Source of the DNA: Actinocorallia longicatena
GTDB taxonomy: Bacteria > Actinomycetota > Actinomycetes > Streptosporangiales > Streptosporangiaceae
Direction: 5' to 3'
Assembly (NCBI RefSeq): GCF_039534125.1
Contig: NZ_BAAAUV010000015.1
Span: forward strand, 1-64,000
Length of the DNA stretch: 64,000 nt
Shown here one piece after another: positions 6,902 through 14,484 of this stretch. Positions within the stretch are counted from its first letter, which is position 1, and each line of letters opens with the position of its first letter. The notes under the pieces were generated by a model. The model made no database searches and was not told the DNA's origin. It saw nothing but the letters and a program-made list of their open reading frames with translations. A program made the position numbers and the translations under genes.

Positions 6902-8878
6902 ATGAATCCGGCCACGGTAGCTCCACCGGAAGTTCGAGACGCCATTGTGGACCTCCCCGTAGATCCTTCTTCGCCTTTCCCGGGAAGCCGTCCTTACAGC
7001 GCGGCTGACAGAGGGAGGTTCCGCGGCCGCGCCCGGGAGATCGACGATCTTTCGGAAATGTGGACCGCACACCGCTTGACCATCCTCTATGCGAAATCCG
7101 GAGCGGGCCGGACCTCGCTGCTGTCCGCGGGCGTCCTTCCCCGGTTCGCCAACGTCTGCGCCCTGGGGAACCCCACCGACGGGATGACGGTCCCGCTGGC
7201 CACGGTGCCCAACGAGAACCGGTACGCCCTGTCCGTTCTGTCCACCTGGCAGCCCGAGGCCGCTCCGTCCTGGATGGTGGGGCTGTCGGTGAGCGGCTTC
7301 TTCCGCCGGCGGTTCGACTCGCGCTGGTTCGGTCCCCCCGCCGAGCCGCTGATCGCCATCGACGCCGCGGAGAGGCTCTTCTCCCGGATCTCGGGGCGGG
7401 AGGGCGAGCGGACCCGGTTCCTGGCCGACCTCGGTGAGGCGCTACGCGAGCGCCCCGACGCGCATCTTCTCCTGTCCGTCCGCGAGGACTGCCTGCCGGA
7501 GGCCGTCCGGTTCGCGCGGCGCGCCGTGGGCGAGCCGCGGAGCTACGAGCTCGCCACGCTGTCGCGCGAGGCGGCGCTCGAAGTGGTGGGCGAGCCCGCC
7601 GGATTTCCGCGCCCGATCGCCGAACGGCTGATCGGCGAGCTCATCACGGTGCGCGTGGACGGACGCCCGGATCGCCGGACGGCACGCGTCGAACCGTCCC
7701 TCCTCCAGGCCGTCTGCACCCGGGATCCGGCGCCTCCGTTCGAGCCGTCCGTGGACGAGGCGCTCGCCGAGCACGTGTCGGGTGAGCTGGCCGCCGTCGC
7801 CGAGGGCCACGGCCTGAAGACGCCCCGGATCGCCCGGTGGTTCGGCGACACCTTCGTGGCCGGGTCGGGGGAGACGCTCGTGGTCCGCGAGGAGGACGGC
7901 CGCACCGCGGGGATGGACAATGCCGTGCTCCGAGCGCTGGAGGACCGGCATCTCGTCACGACGACGCGGCACGGGGACGGTCCGCGGTGCTACCGCCTGG
8001 CCGACGAGCGCCTGGTCCGCCCGGTGCAGCATCTCCCGCTGCGGACGCCCCCGGCGATCGGGCCGACGGCGGAAGAGGGGCTGCGCGCGGCGAGGGCCGC
8101 GCTCTTCCATCGGGACCACACCACCGCGATCAGGCGGGCCGAGGCCGTGCTCGGGGCGAGCGGCCCAAGCGAGCTGCGGATCCGGGCGGAGGCCGGGACG
8201 ATTCTCGGCGACGCCGCCTTCGAGCAGGGCGCCGTCGAGAAGGCCATCGAGCACTATGTCCAGGCCGCGTCGCTCCTCGAAGCGCTGCAGGACACGATCG
8301 GAGTGGGACGGCTGCTGGCAGCCACCGGACGCCTGAAGCTGCAACGGCCCCGGAACGCGCCGGCCGACGCGATCGCGGACCTTCAGGCCGCGGCCCGACG
8401 GATCCCGGGTGATCCGCTCATCCAGACCGTTCTGGGGCGCGCCCTGTGGCAGGCCGGGCAGCTCCGCGCGGCCCTCGCCGCCGTCAACGAGGCGCTGGCC
8501 CACGACGGTGAACTGCCCGAGGCGCTCCGGACCCGCGGTGAGCTGCTGGCCGAACTCGGAGACAGGGAGTCGGCGGAGGCCGCCCTGCGCGACCTGGACC
8601 GGGTGGACGCCGATCTCGCGCATCCCTCCAGCGGAGCGGCTCGCGCCCTCGCACTGGCCACGACGGGACGGATCGACGCCGCGCACCGCGCCCTGGAGCC
8701 GGCGCTCGCCGAGGGCGGGGACAGCGGCCCCGTCCTCTACCGTGCCGCCAGGGTCGAGAAGATCAGCGGTGATCTGTACTCGGCCGTGCGGCTGGCAGCC
8801 CGCGCGGTGGCCGCGAAGGATCCGCCGCTTCCCGAGCACCAGCGCCTGGCGGCGGGGCTGCTGCGAGACCACCGTTGA
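6902..8878 (+). CDS. STAND-like (nSTAND1-type) protein with TPR repeats, altered P-loop
   Basis: 658 residues from ATG 6902 (an in-frame ATG at 6878 and GTG at 6899 are alternatives; none has a strong ribosome binding site). SPFPGSRPYSAADRGRFRGR (24-43) is the hallmark entry of nSTAND1 domains, and a Walker-B-like LIAIDAAERLF and the VEPSLLQAVC helix follow. The P-loop reads AKSGAGRT (64-71): the expected first Gly is Ala and the catalytic Lys is Arg70, so ATP hydrolysis may be lost. The C-terminal half (about 390-658) is TPR-like helices rich in Ala and Leu. It lies directly after fxsA and overlaps the next gene (TGATG). Likely a scaffold or sensor in the fxs locus. Confidence 0.7.
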   Translation: MNPATVAPPEVRDAIVDLPVDPSSPFPGSRPYSAADRGRFRGRAREIDDLSEMWTAHRLTILYAKSGAGRTSLLSAGVLPRFANVCALGNPTDGMTVPLATVPNENRYALSVLSTWQPEAAPSWMVGLSVSGFFRRRFDSRWFGPPAEPLIAIDAAERLFSRISGREGERTRFLADLGEALRERPDAHLLLSVREDCLPEAVRFARRAVGEPRSYELATLSREAALEVVGEPAGFPRPIAERLIGELITVRVDGRPDRRTARVEPSLLQAVCTRDPAPPFEPSVDEALAEHVSGELAAVAEGHGLKTPRIARWFGDTFVAGSGETLVVREEDGRTAGMDNAVLRALEDRHLVTTTRHGDGPRCYRLADERLVRPVQHLPLRTPPAIGPTAEEGLRAARAALFHRDHTTAIRRAEAVLGASGPSELRIRAEAGTILGDAAFEQGAVEKAIEHYVQAASLLEALQDTIGVGRLLAATGRLKLQRPRNAPADAIADLQAAARRIPGDPLIQTVLGRALWQAGQLRAALAAVNEALAHDGELPEALRTRGELLAELGDRESAEAALRDLDRVDADLAHPSSGAARALALATTGRIDAAHRALEPALAEGGDSGPVLYRAARVEKISGDLYSAVRLAARAVAAKDPPLPEHQRLAAGLLRDHR

Positions 8879-9426
8879 TGGACACCGGCACGGTCATCAC
8901 CCTGACCATCGGGGTCGCCACCCTCCTCGGCACCGTCATGGCGGCGGTCGGCGGCATGGCCGTCGAATGGTGGCGTTCCCGCCATCGGGAGCGCCGCGAG
9001 CAGCTCGCTCGCGAATGGGAGCAGCGCGCCCTCGACATCAGGGAGCTACGGTCGGCCCTCGCCGAGGTGCGCTCGTCCGTCCTCACCTTCAGCGTCGACG
9101 TCCAGCTGACGCTGGAGATGCTGCGCAGCGCCAGTGCCCGGCTCGACAACGGTGACCTCGCCCAGCAGATCCATCGCACCCGCGGGGACTATCCGGCCGC
9201 GGTGACCGCGCTCGAAGCCCTGTGGACCCTCTGCCCTACGGAGGAGTCCCGGACGGCCGTCGAGGAACTGTGCGAAACCGCCGCGTGGGCGTTCCGCAAC
9301 ACGTGGTCGGCGGGGGGACAGGGAATCGCGCCGGAGAAGGTGGACGAGCAGGTTCGGGTGCGGTTGCGCACCCTTAGTGTGTCTCTCGCGATCAGTGAGC
9401 GAAGTTTGACGGCACATCCTGAGTAG
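8878..9426 (+). CDS. Single-pass membrane protein of the fxs locus, unknown function
   Basis: 182 residues. ATG 8878 overlaps the stop of the STAND gene by one base (TGATG), indicating translational coupling. An N-terminal membrane helix (VITLTIGVATLLGTVMAAVGGMAVEWW) is followed by a basic patch and a long charged, probably coiled-coil segment (RSRHRERREQLAREWEQRALDIRELRS split by heptads), then a helical C-terminal domain. No family recognised. Coupling suggests it anchors or partners the STAND/TPR protein at the membrane. Confidence 0.65.
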   Translation: MDTGTVITLTIGVATLLGTVMAAVGGMAVEWWRSRHRERREQLAREWEQRALDIRELRSALAEVRSSVLTFSVDVQLTLEMLRSASARLDNGDLAQQIHRTRGDYPAAVTALEALWTLCPTEESRTAVEELCETAAWAFRNTWSAGGQGIAPEKVDEQVRVRLRTLSVSLAISERSLTAHPE

Positions 9427-9500
9427 CGCTCATGAGGCCCGAGTACCTCCTGATGTTTCCGATACGATTCTCGCGCTTTGTTTTATGAGCCAGCCAAATT

Positions 9501-9530
9501 AGGTCCAAATAGGACTTTTCTTTATTTTTT
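9501..9530 (+). terminator. Candidate intrinsic terminator after the fxs operon
   Basis: AGGTCC / GGACTT arms (six pairs with one G-U) around AAATA are followed by a T-rich run (TTTTCTTTATTTTTT). It lies 75 bp after the stop at 9426 and before the next gene. The stem is short, but such a U-tract is rare in this GC-rich sequence. Confidence 0.45.
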
Positions 9531-9584
9531 GGCCGATTTTCTGCGTCCACGCGACATCGTCATCGTGGAGGGGAAGGCACCAGG

Positions 9585-11075
9585 GTGACTGTCGCGACCT
9601 CTACTTGGCGCATCGACTTCAGGCTGCTGTGGACGGGTTCCGCAGTGTCGCAGTTCGGCAGCATCAGCACGAGCACTGCGCTGCCGCTTCTCGCACTCGC
9701 GATCACTCATTCGGCGGCCTTCGCCGGCTGGGTTGCCGCCGCGAGCATCGTTCCCACCCTTCTGGTGAATCTGCCCGCCGGGCTGCTCGTCGACCGGATG
9801 GACCGTCGGCGGATCATGTTCATCAGCCAGGGGGTGCGCGTCCTGACAGCGGTCGTCCTCGGCTGTGCGCTGTGGTTCGTCGACGATCCGTGGCCGGGTC
9901 TGCTCGTCATCGGCGCGATCCTGGACGGCACGTGCATCGCCTTTTACAGCATGGCCGAAACGGTGGCCATGCGCAGTATCGTTCCCGACACCGAACTCAA
10001 CGGAGCCTTGGCGCGCCAGGAGTCACGGGCCCATGTCGCGTTGCTCCTCGGACGTCCGCTCGGAGGCTTGCTGTTCGGTCTCGGACGAGCGATGCCCTAT
10101 GCGGCCGATGCCGTGGCCGGGGCCGTCGCCCTGGTCACTCTGTCGATGGTGCAGACCAAGGGCTTCGCGTCGGAGGAGCGGAAACAGATCGCGGGGATGC
10201 GCGATAGCGTCAGTGCGGGCTTGAGATGCATCCGCGACGACATGTTCCTGCGTAGGGTCCTCCGCGTCTGCACCATCACCAATTTCATGTTCCAGGCTGG
10301 ATATCTGCTCCTCATCGTGGTGGCGTCCAAATCCGGGATGTCGGGTCGCCAGCTCGGACTGCTGCTGGGCATCTCGGGGCTGGGCGGCGCCCTCGGCTCT
10401 GTCGCTGCGCCACGCTTGACCGGCAGGATGCAGCCGACCTGGATCATCGCCTGCTCCGTATGGGTCTGGATGGTGCTCGTCGCCCTGATGGCGGCGGCCC
10501 ATCAGCCGGTCGTGGGCCTGGTGGCCTGGGGTGGGATCAGTTTCATGGGCGCGAACCTCAATGTCGCGCTCGCGGTCTACCAGTCGCGCAGGGTCCCGGC
10601 AGAGAGCCTCGGAACGGTCATGGGCATCATCCAGTTCACGACCCGGGGCGCCGGGCCACTGGGAGCCCTCTGCGGAGGCTACGTCCTGACTTTCATCAAT
10701 GACACCAGGGCCGCCGCTATATGCGCGAGCCTGGTGATCCTAGGCCTCGCCGCCTCGATAACGCCCCGCGAAATGATCAAATCGATCTTCGTCGGGCTGC
10801 GGGCGAAGGACGTTCCCGCTTCCAGATCGGCTTCCGGGCCACCGAAGAGCCCTCCGGGGCAGGGATTGCCGCGGACGCGGGCTGACGAAGCCGCTCGCCC
10901 GGACCGGCCGCTGGAGCTCGTCCTGGAAGGGGACCGTCTCACGCCCCGCGCCACGGCTCCGGACCGGGTGGAGCGGCCCCGCAGAGCGTCGAGCGCACCC
11001 TGCCCGCCGGAGCAGGCCGAGGACGCGCCGCCGGTGGAGCGGGACCGGATCTCGGTGGGGATTTCCAACGGCTGA
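9585..11075 (+). CDS. MFS transporter (drug/solute exporter type)
   Basis: 496 residues from GTG 9585 with a GGAGGGGAAGG Shine-Dalgarno region upstream. About 12 membrane helices; the loop-2/3 motif appears as GLLVDRMDRRR. The architecture (WRIDFRLLWTGSAVSQFGS start) is that of enterobactin/macrolide-type exporters. The last 90 residues form a long, charged, Pro/Arg-rich cytoplasmic tail unlike the compact core. It follows the fxs operon in the same direction after a terminator-like hairpin. Export of the fxs product is possible but only by proximity. Confidence 0.8.
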   Translation: MTVATSTWRIDFRLLWTGSAVSQFGSISTSTALPLLALAITHSAAFAGWVAAASIVPTLLVNLPAGLLVDRMDRRRIMFISQGVRVLTAVVLGCALWFVDDPWPGLLVIGAILDGTCIAFYSMAETVAMRSIVPDTELNGALARQESRAHVALLLGRPLGGLLFGLGRAMPYAADAVAGAVALVTLSMVQTKGFASEERKQIAGMRDSVSAGLRCIRDDMFLRRVLRVCTITNFMFQAGYLLLIVVASKSGMSGRQLGLLLGISGLGGALGSVAAPRLTGRMQPTWIIACSVWVWMVLVALMAAAHQPVVGLVAWGGISFMGANLNVALAVYQSRRVPAESLGTVMGIIQFTTRGAGPLGALCGGYVLTFINDTRAAAICASLVILGLAASITPREMIKSIFVGLRAKDVPASRSASGPPKSPPGQGLPRTRADEAARPDRPLELVLEGDRLTPRATAPDRVERPRRASSAPCPPEQAEDAPPVERDRISVGISNG

Positions 11076-11120
11076 GCGGGGCCGTTCGTGTCCGGGTGGG
11101 GTGGGTGACCGGTAGGGCGG

Positions 11121-12266
11121 TCAGCGGGTGGGGTGGCGGCGGGTGGGGAGTTTGAGGGTGGGGTTGGCGGTGGACCAGGCGGCGGCGGTGCAGATGAGTT
11201 GCTTGACGCGGGCGGCGGGGCGGCCGGTGAGGGCGGAGGGCTTGGCTCGGTCGTCGGGGGTGACGCGCTGGACGAGGGCGTCGTGGCGGCCGAGGCTGAT
11301 GCACTGGAGGGTGTAGCCGATGGTCGTTTCGGGGAGGGGGCGGGCGGTCAGGTGGGCGGCGATGGTGTCGGCGGCGTGCCAGGCCATGGGGATGCCTGAG
11401 GCGCAGGACATGCGGAGGGGCTTGTCGCCCGCGCCCTGGGCCAGGGCGGCGTCGCCGATCGCGTAGACGTCGGGGTGGGAGAGGGAGCGCATCGAGGCGT
11501 CGACCATGACGCGGCCGGCCGGGTCGGTGCGCAGGGTCGTGGCGGCGGCGATGGGGTGCGCGGCGAAACCGGCCGTCCAGACGGTGATCTCGGCGGGGAT
11601 CTTCCGGCCGTCGGCGGTGAGGGCGTGGGTCCCGGTGATCTCGGTGACGTCGGTGTGGTCGTGGATCCGGACGCCGAGGCGGCTCATCACCCTGGTCAGG
11701 TGGCGGCGGCCCTTCTCGCTCAGCCAGTCGCCCAGGCCGCCCCGGACGGCCAGGGCAACGTCGAGGTCGGGACGGGACTCGGCGATCTCGGTGACGGCCT
11801 CGATTCCGGTGAGGCCGCCGCCGGTGACCAGGACCGTCCCGCCGGCGGGCAGGGCGGTCAGGCGGTCGCGGAGGCGGAGGGCCCCGGCCTTCCCCGCGAC
11901 GTTCTCGGCGTGGTCGGCGACTCCGGGCACCCCCTGGTCGGCGGCGGTGCTGCCCAGGGCGTAGACCAGGGTGTCGTAGGCGAGATCGGAGCCGTCCTCC
12001 AGCAGGACGGTCTTGGCGTCGGCGTCCACGGTCGCGACGCGGGCGATCTTCAGGACGATGCCCGTCCCGGCGAAGACGTCCGCCAGCGGGCGGTGCTTGA
12101 GTTCCTGGCCGGTCGCGAGCTGGTGCAGCCGGACCCGCTCGACGAAGTCGGGGTCGGCGTTCACCACGGTGATCTCGGTGTCGGCGGGCTGCAGCCGCCG
12201 GGCCAGGCGTCCGGCGGCGTTGGCTCCGGCGTATCCGGCGCCCAGGACGGCGATGCGGTGCTTCAT
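11121..12266 (-). CDS. NDH-2-like FAD/NAD(P) pyridine nucleotide oxidoreductase
   Basis: 381 residues from ATG 12266 with AGGAG upstream. FAD-binding IAVLGAGYAGANAA at the N-terminus, a second Rossmann motif VLVTGGGLTGIEAVTEIAE (NADH site), ATG-like DTLVYALGS and C-terminal VYAIGDAA are all present. Type II NADH dehydrogenases pass electrons from NADH to quinone without proton pumping; a soluble relative is possible because no clear membrane anchor is seen. Oxidoreductases are typical neighbours and targets of ECF41 sigma factors, and an ECF41-like promoter sits just upstream at 12301-12330. Confidence 0.82.
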   Translation of the reverse strand: MKHRIAVLGAGYAGANAAGRLARRLQPADTEITVVNADPDFVERVRLHQLATGQELKHRPLADVFAGTGIVLKIARVATVDADAKTVLLEDGSDLAYDTLVYALGSTAADQGVPGVADHAENVAGKAGALRLRDRLTALPAGGTVLVTGGGLTGIEAVTEIAESRPDLDVALAVRGGLGDWLSEKGRRHLTRVMSRLGVRIHDHTDVTEITGTHALTADGRKIPAEITVWTAGFAAHPIAAATTLRTDPAGRVMVDASMRSLSHPDVYAIGDAALAQGAGDKPLRMSCASGIPMAWHAADTIAAHLTARPLPETTIGYTLQCISLGRHDALVQRVTPDDRAKPSALTGRPAARVKQLICTAAAWSTANPTLKLPTRRHPTR

Positions 12267-12300
12267 GGCTGTGCTCCTGTCCGGTGTTCGTTGGCGCCTC

Positions 12301-12330
12301 TTGAACCGGACAGGCCCGCGATTCATGACA
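12301..12330 (-). promoter_or_regulatory. Candidate ECF41-type promoter for the oxidoreductase gene
   Basis: On the minus strand TGTCATG (12330-12324) resembles the recalled ECF41 -35 consensus TGTCACA, and TCGCGGGCCTGTC follows, ending about 45 nt before the ATG at 12266. The block TGTCA-n-TCGCGG-CCTGTC is shared with 14405-14429, upstream of the MFS gene next to the second ECF41 gene. Shared motif beside both sigma genes is the evidence. Confidence 0.5.
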
Positions 12331-12350
12331 GAACCCGGACGTGATCCGGG

Positions 12351-13295
12351 TCACCAGCCTGTGGACAGCGGTTTCCCGTGGTCGGAGGCCGTCCAGTGCC
12401 GGGTGGCCCGGCCGAGTTTCGCCGGATTCACCTGGATGGTGATCGCGGAGACGCCGTCGGCGGAGACGTCCAGGGCCAGGACCCCGGCCACCCGCTCCCC
12501 GACGACCACGACCAGCGCCGGATCGCCGTTGGCGATCGCCGGGTAGAGCGACGCCCTGCCGCCGATCAGCTCCCACATGTGCTCGTTCGGCCGGAACAGC
12601 CCGCGCAGGAAGCGCGCCACCCGCAGCGCCCCCGCCATCGGGACGGTCACCGCGGGCACGACGCCGCCGCCGTCGCCCCGGCTCACGGTGTCGCTGGTCA
12701 GGAGCGCGAGCAGCGGCGCGGTGTCGCCGCTCAGCGCCGCCGCGAGGAACTCCTCGACGATCCGCCGCGCGGTCGCCGCGTCGACCTCCCGCCGGATCCG
12801 CCCGGTGGCCGCGTGCTGCCGGGCCCGCCGGAGGATCTGCTGGCAGTTCGCCTCGGTCAGGTCGAGCATCTCCGCGATCTCGGAGTGCGCGTACCCGAAC
12901 GCCTCCCGCAGGACGTACACCGCGCGTTCCTGCGGGGTGAGCCGCTCCATGACCAGCAGCATCGCCATCGACACCGACTCCCGCTGCTCGGCGGTCTCGG
13001 CCGGGCCGAGCATCCGGTCGCCGTCCAGGACGGGCTCGGGCAGCCACTGCCCCACATACGACTCCCGCCGCACCCGCGCCGAGCCCAGCACGTTCAGGCA
13101 CAGCCGCGTCAGCACCTTGGTCAGCCACGCCTCGGGAACCTCGATCGCCCGCCGGTCGGCCCCCTCCCAGCGCAGAAACGCCTCCTGGACGACGTCCTCG
13201 GCCTCCACCGCCGACCCCAGCATCCGGTAGGCGATCGCCTCCAGCCGCCCCCGAACCCCCTCGAAGACCCCGACGTCCTCCACCCCGATCGCCAT
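12351..13295 (-). CDS. ECF41-type RNA polymerase sigma factor with SnoaL-like C-terminal domain
   Basis: 314 residues. Region 2 (YRMLGSAVEAEDVVQEAFLRW) and region 4 (LTPQERAVYVLREAFGYAHSEIAEMLDLTEANCQQILRRAR) are clear. YVGQWLPEP (80-88) in the linker, DGGG near 208 and NPAKL near the C-terminus are the diagnostic ECF41 marks. The C-terminal NTF2-like domain is known in this group to regulate the sigma core in place of an anti-sigma factor. It ends 84 bp before the oxidoreductase gene, its probable target. Confidence 0.9.
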   Translation of the reverse strand: MAIGVEDVGVFEGVRGRLEAIAYRMLGSAVEAEDVVQEAFLRWEGADRRAIEVPEAWLTKVLTRLCLNVLGSARVRRESYVGQWLPEPVLDGDRMLGPAETAEQRESVSMAMLLVMERLTPQERAVYVLREAFGYAHSEIAEMLDLTEANCQQILRRARQHAATGRIRREVDAATARRIVEEFLAAALSGDTAPLLALLTSDTVSRGDGGGVVPAVTVPMAGALRVARFLRGLFRPNEHMWELIGGRASLYPAIANGDPALVVVVGERVAGVLALDVSADGVSAITIQVNPAKLGRATRHWTASDHGKPLSTGW

Positions 13296-13403
13296 CCCCC
13301 GACCCTACCCACCGTCCGGCGGAGCCTCCGGGTCAGGCGTGGGGGACGGCGGGGGTGGCGTGGACGGCCACGTGGCCGGATGGGCGGCGGCCGTCCAGGA
13401 GGC

Positions 13404-14315
13404 TCAGCGGCTCAGCGGGGTCTCGTGGGTGACGCGGGAGAGCTTCTCGGGGTTGCGGACGAAGTAGAAGCCGGTGATGAGGCCGTCCTCGAGGCGCATC
13501 GCGATGACGGTGTCGATCTCGCCGTCGAGGCGCAGGATGAGGCCGGGACGGCCGTTGACCTCGGCGGGCTCGAAGGTCGGGTCGAGGGCGAGCCGGGTCA
13601 GTCCGCCGGTCAGCAGGCGGGCCACCCTGGTCGCGCCGACGACGGGGCGCAGGACGGCGCGCTTGACCCCGCCGCCGTCGGCCAGCAGGACGACGTCGGG
13701 GGCGAGGATGTCGAGCAGGCCCTGCATGTCGCCGGTCTCGACGGCCCGCTGGAAGGCCTGGAGCGCGGCCCGGCTGTCGGCGGGGGAGACGACGTCGCGC
13801 GGCCGGCGGGCGGCGACGTGCGCACGGGCCCGGTGGGCGATCTGGCGGACCGCGGCGGGGCTCTTGCCGACGGCCTCGGCGATCTCGTCGTAGGCCAGGT
13901 CGAACACCTCGCGCAGGACGAAAACCGCCCGTTCCGTCGGCGCGAGCGTCTCCAGGACCAGCAGCATCGCCATCGAGACGCTGTCGGCCAGTTCGACGTT
14001 CTCGGCCACGTCGGGCGTGGTCAGCAGCGGTTCCGGCAGCCACTGCCCGACGTAGGACTCCTTGCGGCGGCCCAGCGCGCGCAGCCGTCCCAGGGCCTGG
14101 CGGGTGGTGATCCTCACCAGGTAGGCGCGGTCGTCGCGGACCGTCCCGAGGTCGACGCCCGCCCATCGCAGCCAGGTCTCCTGGAGGACGTCCTCGGCGT
14201 CGGCGGCCGAGCCGAGCATCTCGTAGGCGACGGTGAACAGCAGGTTGCGATGGGTCACGAACGCCTGGGTCGCGGCGTCCATGCCGTCCTCACCGGACAG
14301 CGGTCCTGCGCTCAT
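13404..14315 (-). CDS. Second ECF41-type RNA polymerase sigma factor
   Basis: 303 residues from ATG 14315 with an AAGGGGGA ribosome binding site; the open frame continues upstream without homology. AYEMLGSAADAEDVLQETWLRW, YVGQWLPEP, LAPTERAVFVLREVFDLAYDEIAEAVGKSPAAVRQIAHRAR, ADGGGVKRA and FVRNPEKL mark a complete ECF41 protein with its SnoaL-like domain. It is divergent from an EmrB-type MFS gene whose upstream region carries a matching promoter. Together with the gene at 12351-13295 it forms an unusual adjacent pair of the same ECF class. Confidence 0.9.
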   Translation of the reverse strand: MSAGPLSGEDGMDAATQAFVTHRNLLFTVAYEMLGSAADAEDVLQETWLRWAGVDLGTVRDDRAYLVRITTRQALGRLRALGRRKESYVGQWLPEPLLTTPDVAENVELADSVSMAMLLVLETLAPTERAVFVLREVFDLAYDEIAEAVGKSPAAVRQIAHRARAHVAARRPRDVVSPADSRAALQAFQRAVETGDMQGLLDILAPDVVLLADGGGVKRAVLRPVVGATRVARLLTGGLTRLALDPTFEPAEVNGRPGLILRLDGEIDTVIAMRLEDGLITGFYFVRNPEKLSRVTHETPLSR

Positions 14316-14404
14316 GCCCTGGTCCCCCTTGTTCGCCGTCGATCGTCGCATGTGCACGAGATGCCGCTCATCGGCCGTTCGTGACGGGTGCGGGCGGTGG
14401 TCTA

Positions 14405-14429
14405 TGTCACATTCGCGGCCTGTCACGTC
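14405..14429 (+). promoter_or_regulatory. Candidate ECF41-dependent promoter for the MFS gene
   Basis: TGTCACA (14405-14411) is identical to the recalled ECF41 -35 element and CGTC (14426-14429) matches the -10, with a 14-nt spacer (consensus, as I recall, about 16). The MFS start codon is 55 nt downstream. A second TGTCACG overlaps at 14421, and the TCGCGG-CCTGTC block is shared with 12301-12330. Confidence 0.6.
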
Positions 14430-14484
14430 GATCGGGCCGCCGGCATCTCTTGGGCATCTGACACCGTAGTGAGTGAGGACGATC

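Noticed and set aside
7442..8872. 476-residue minus-strand frame opposite the STAND gene
   Set aside because: GC-rich shadow with Arg/Gly-rich content and no ribosome binding site; the plus-strand gene has clear motifs and coupling.
10939..13128. 729-residue minus-strand frame over the oxidoreductase and sigma genes
   Set aside because: It cuts across two well-defined genes in another frame and has repetitive Arg/Pro content.
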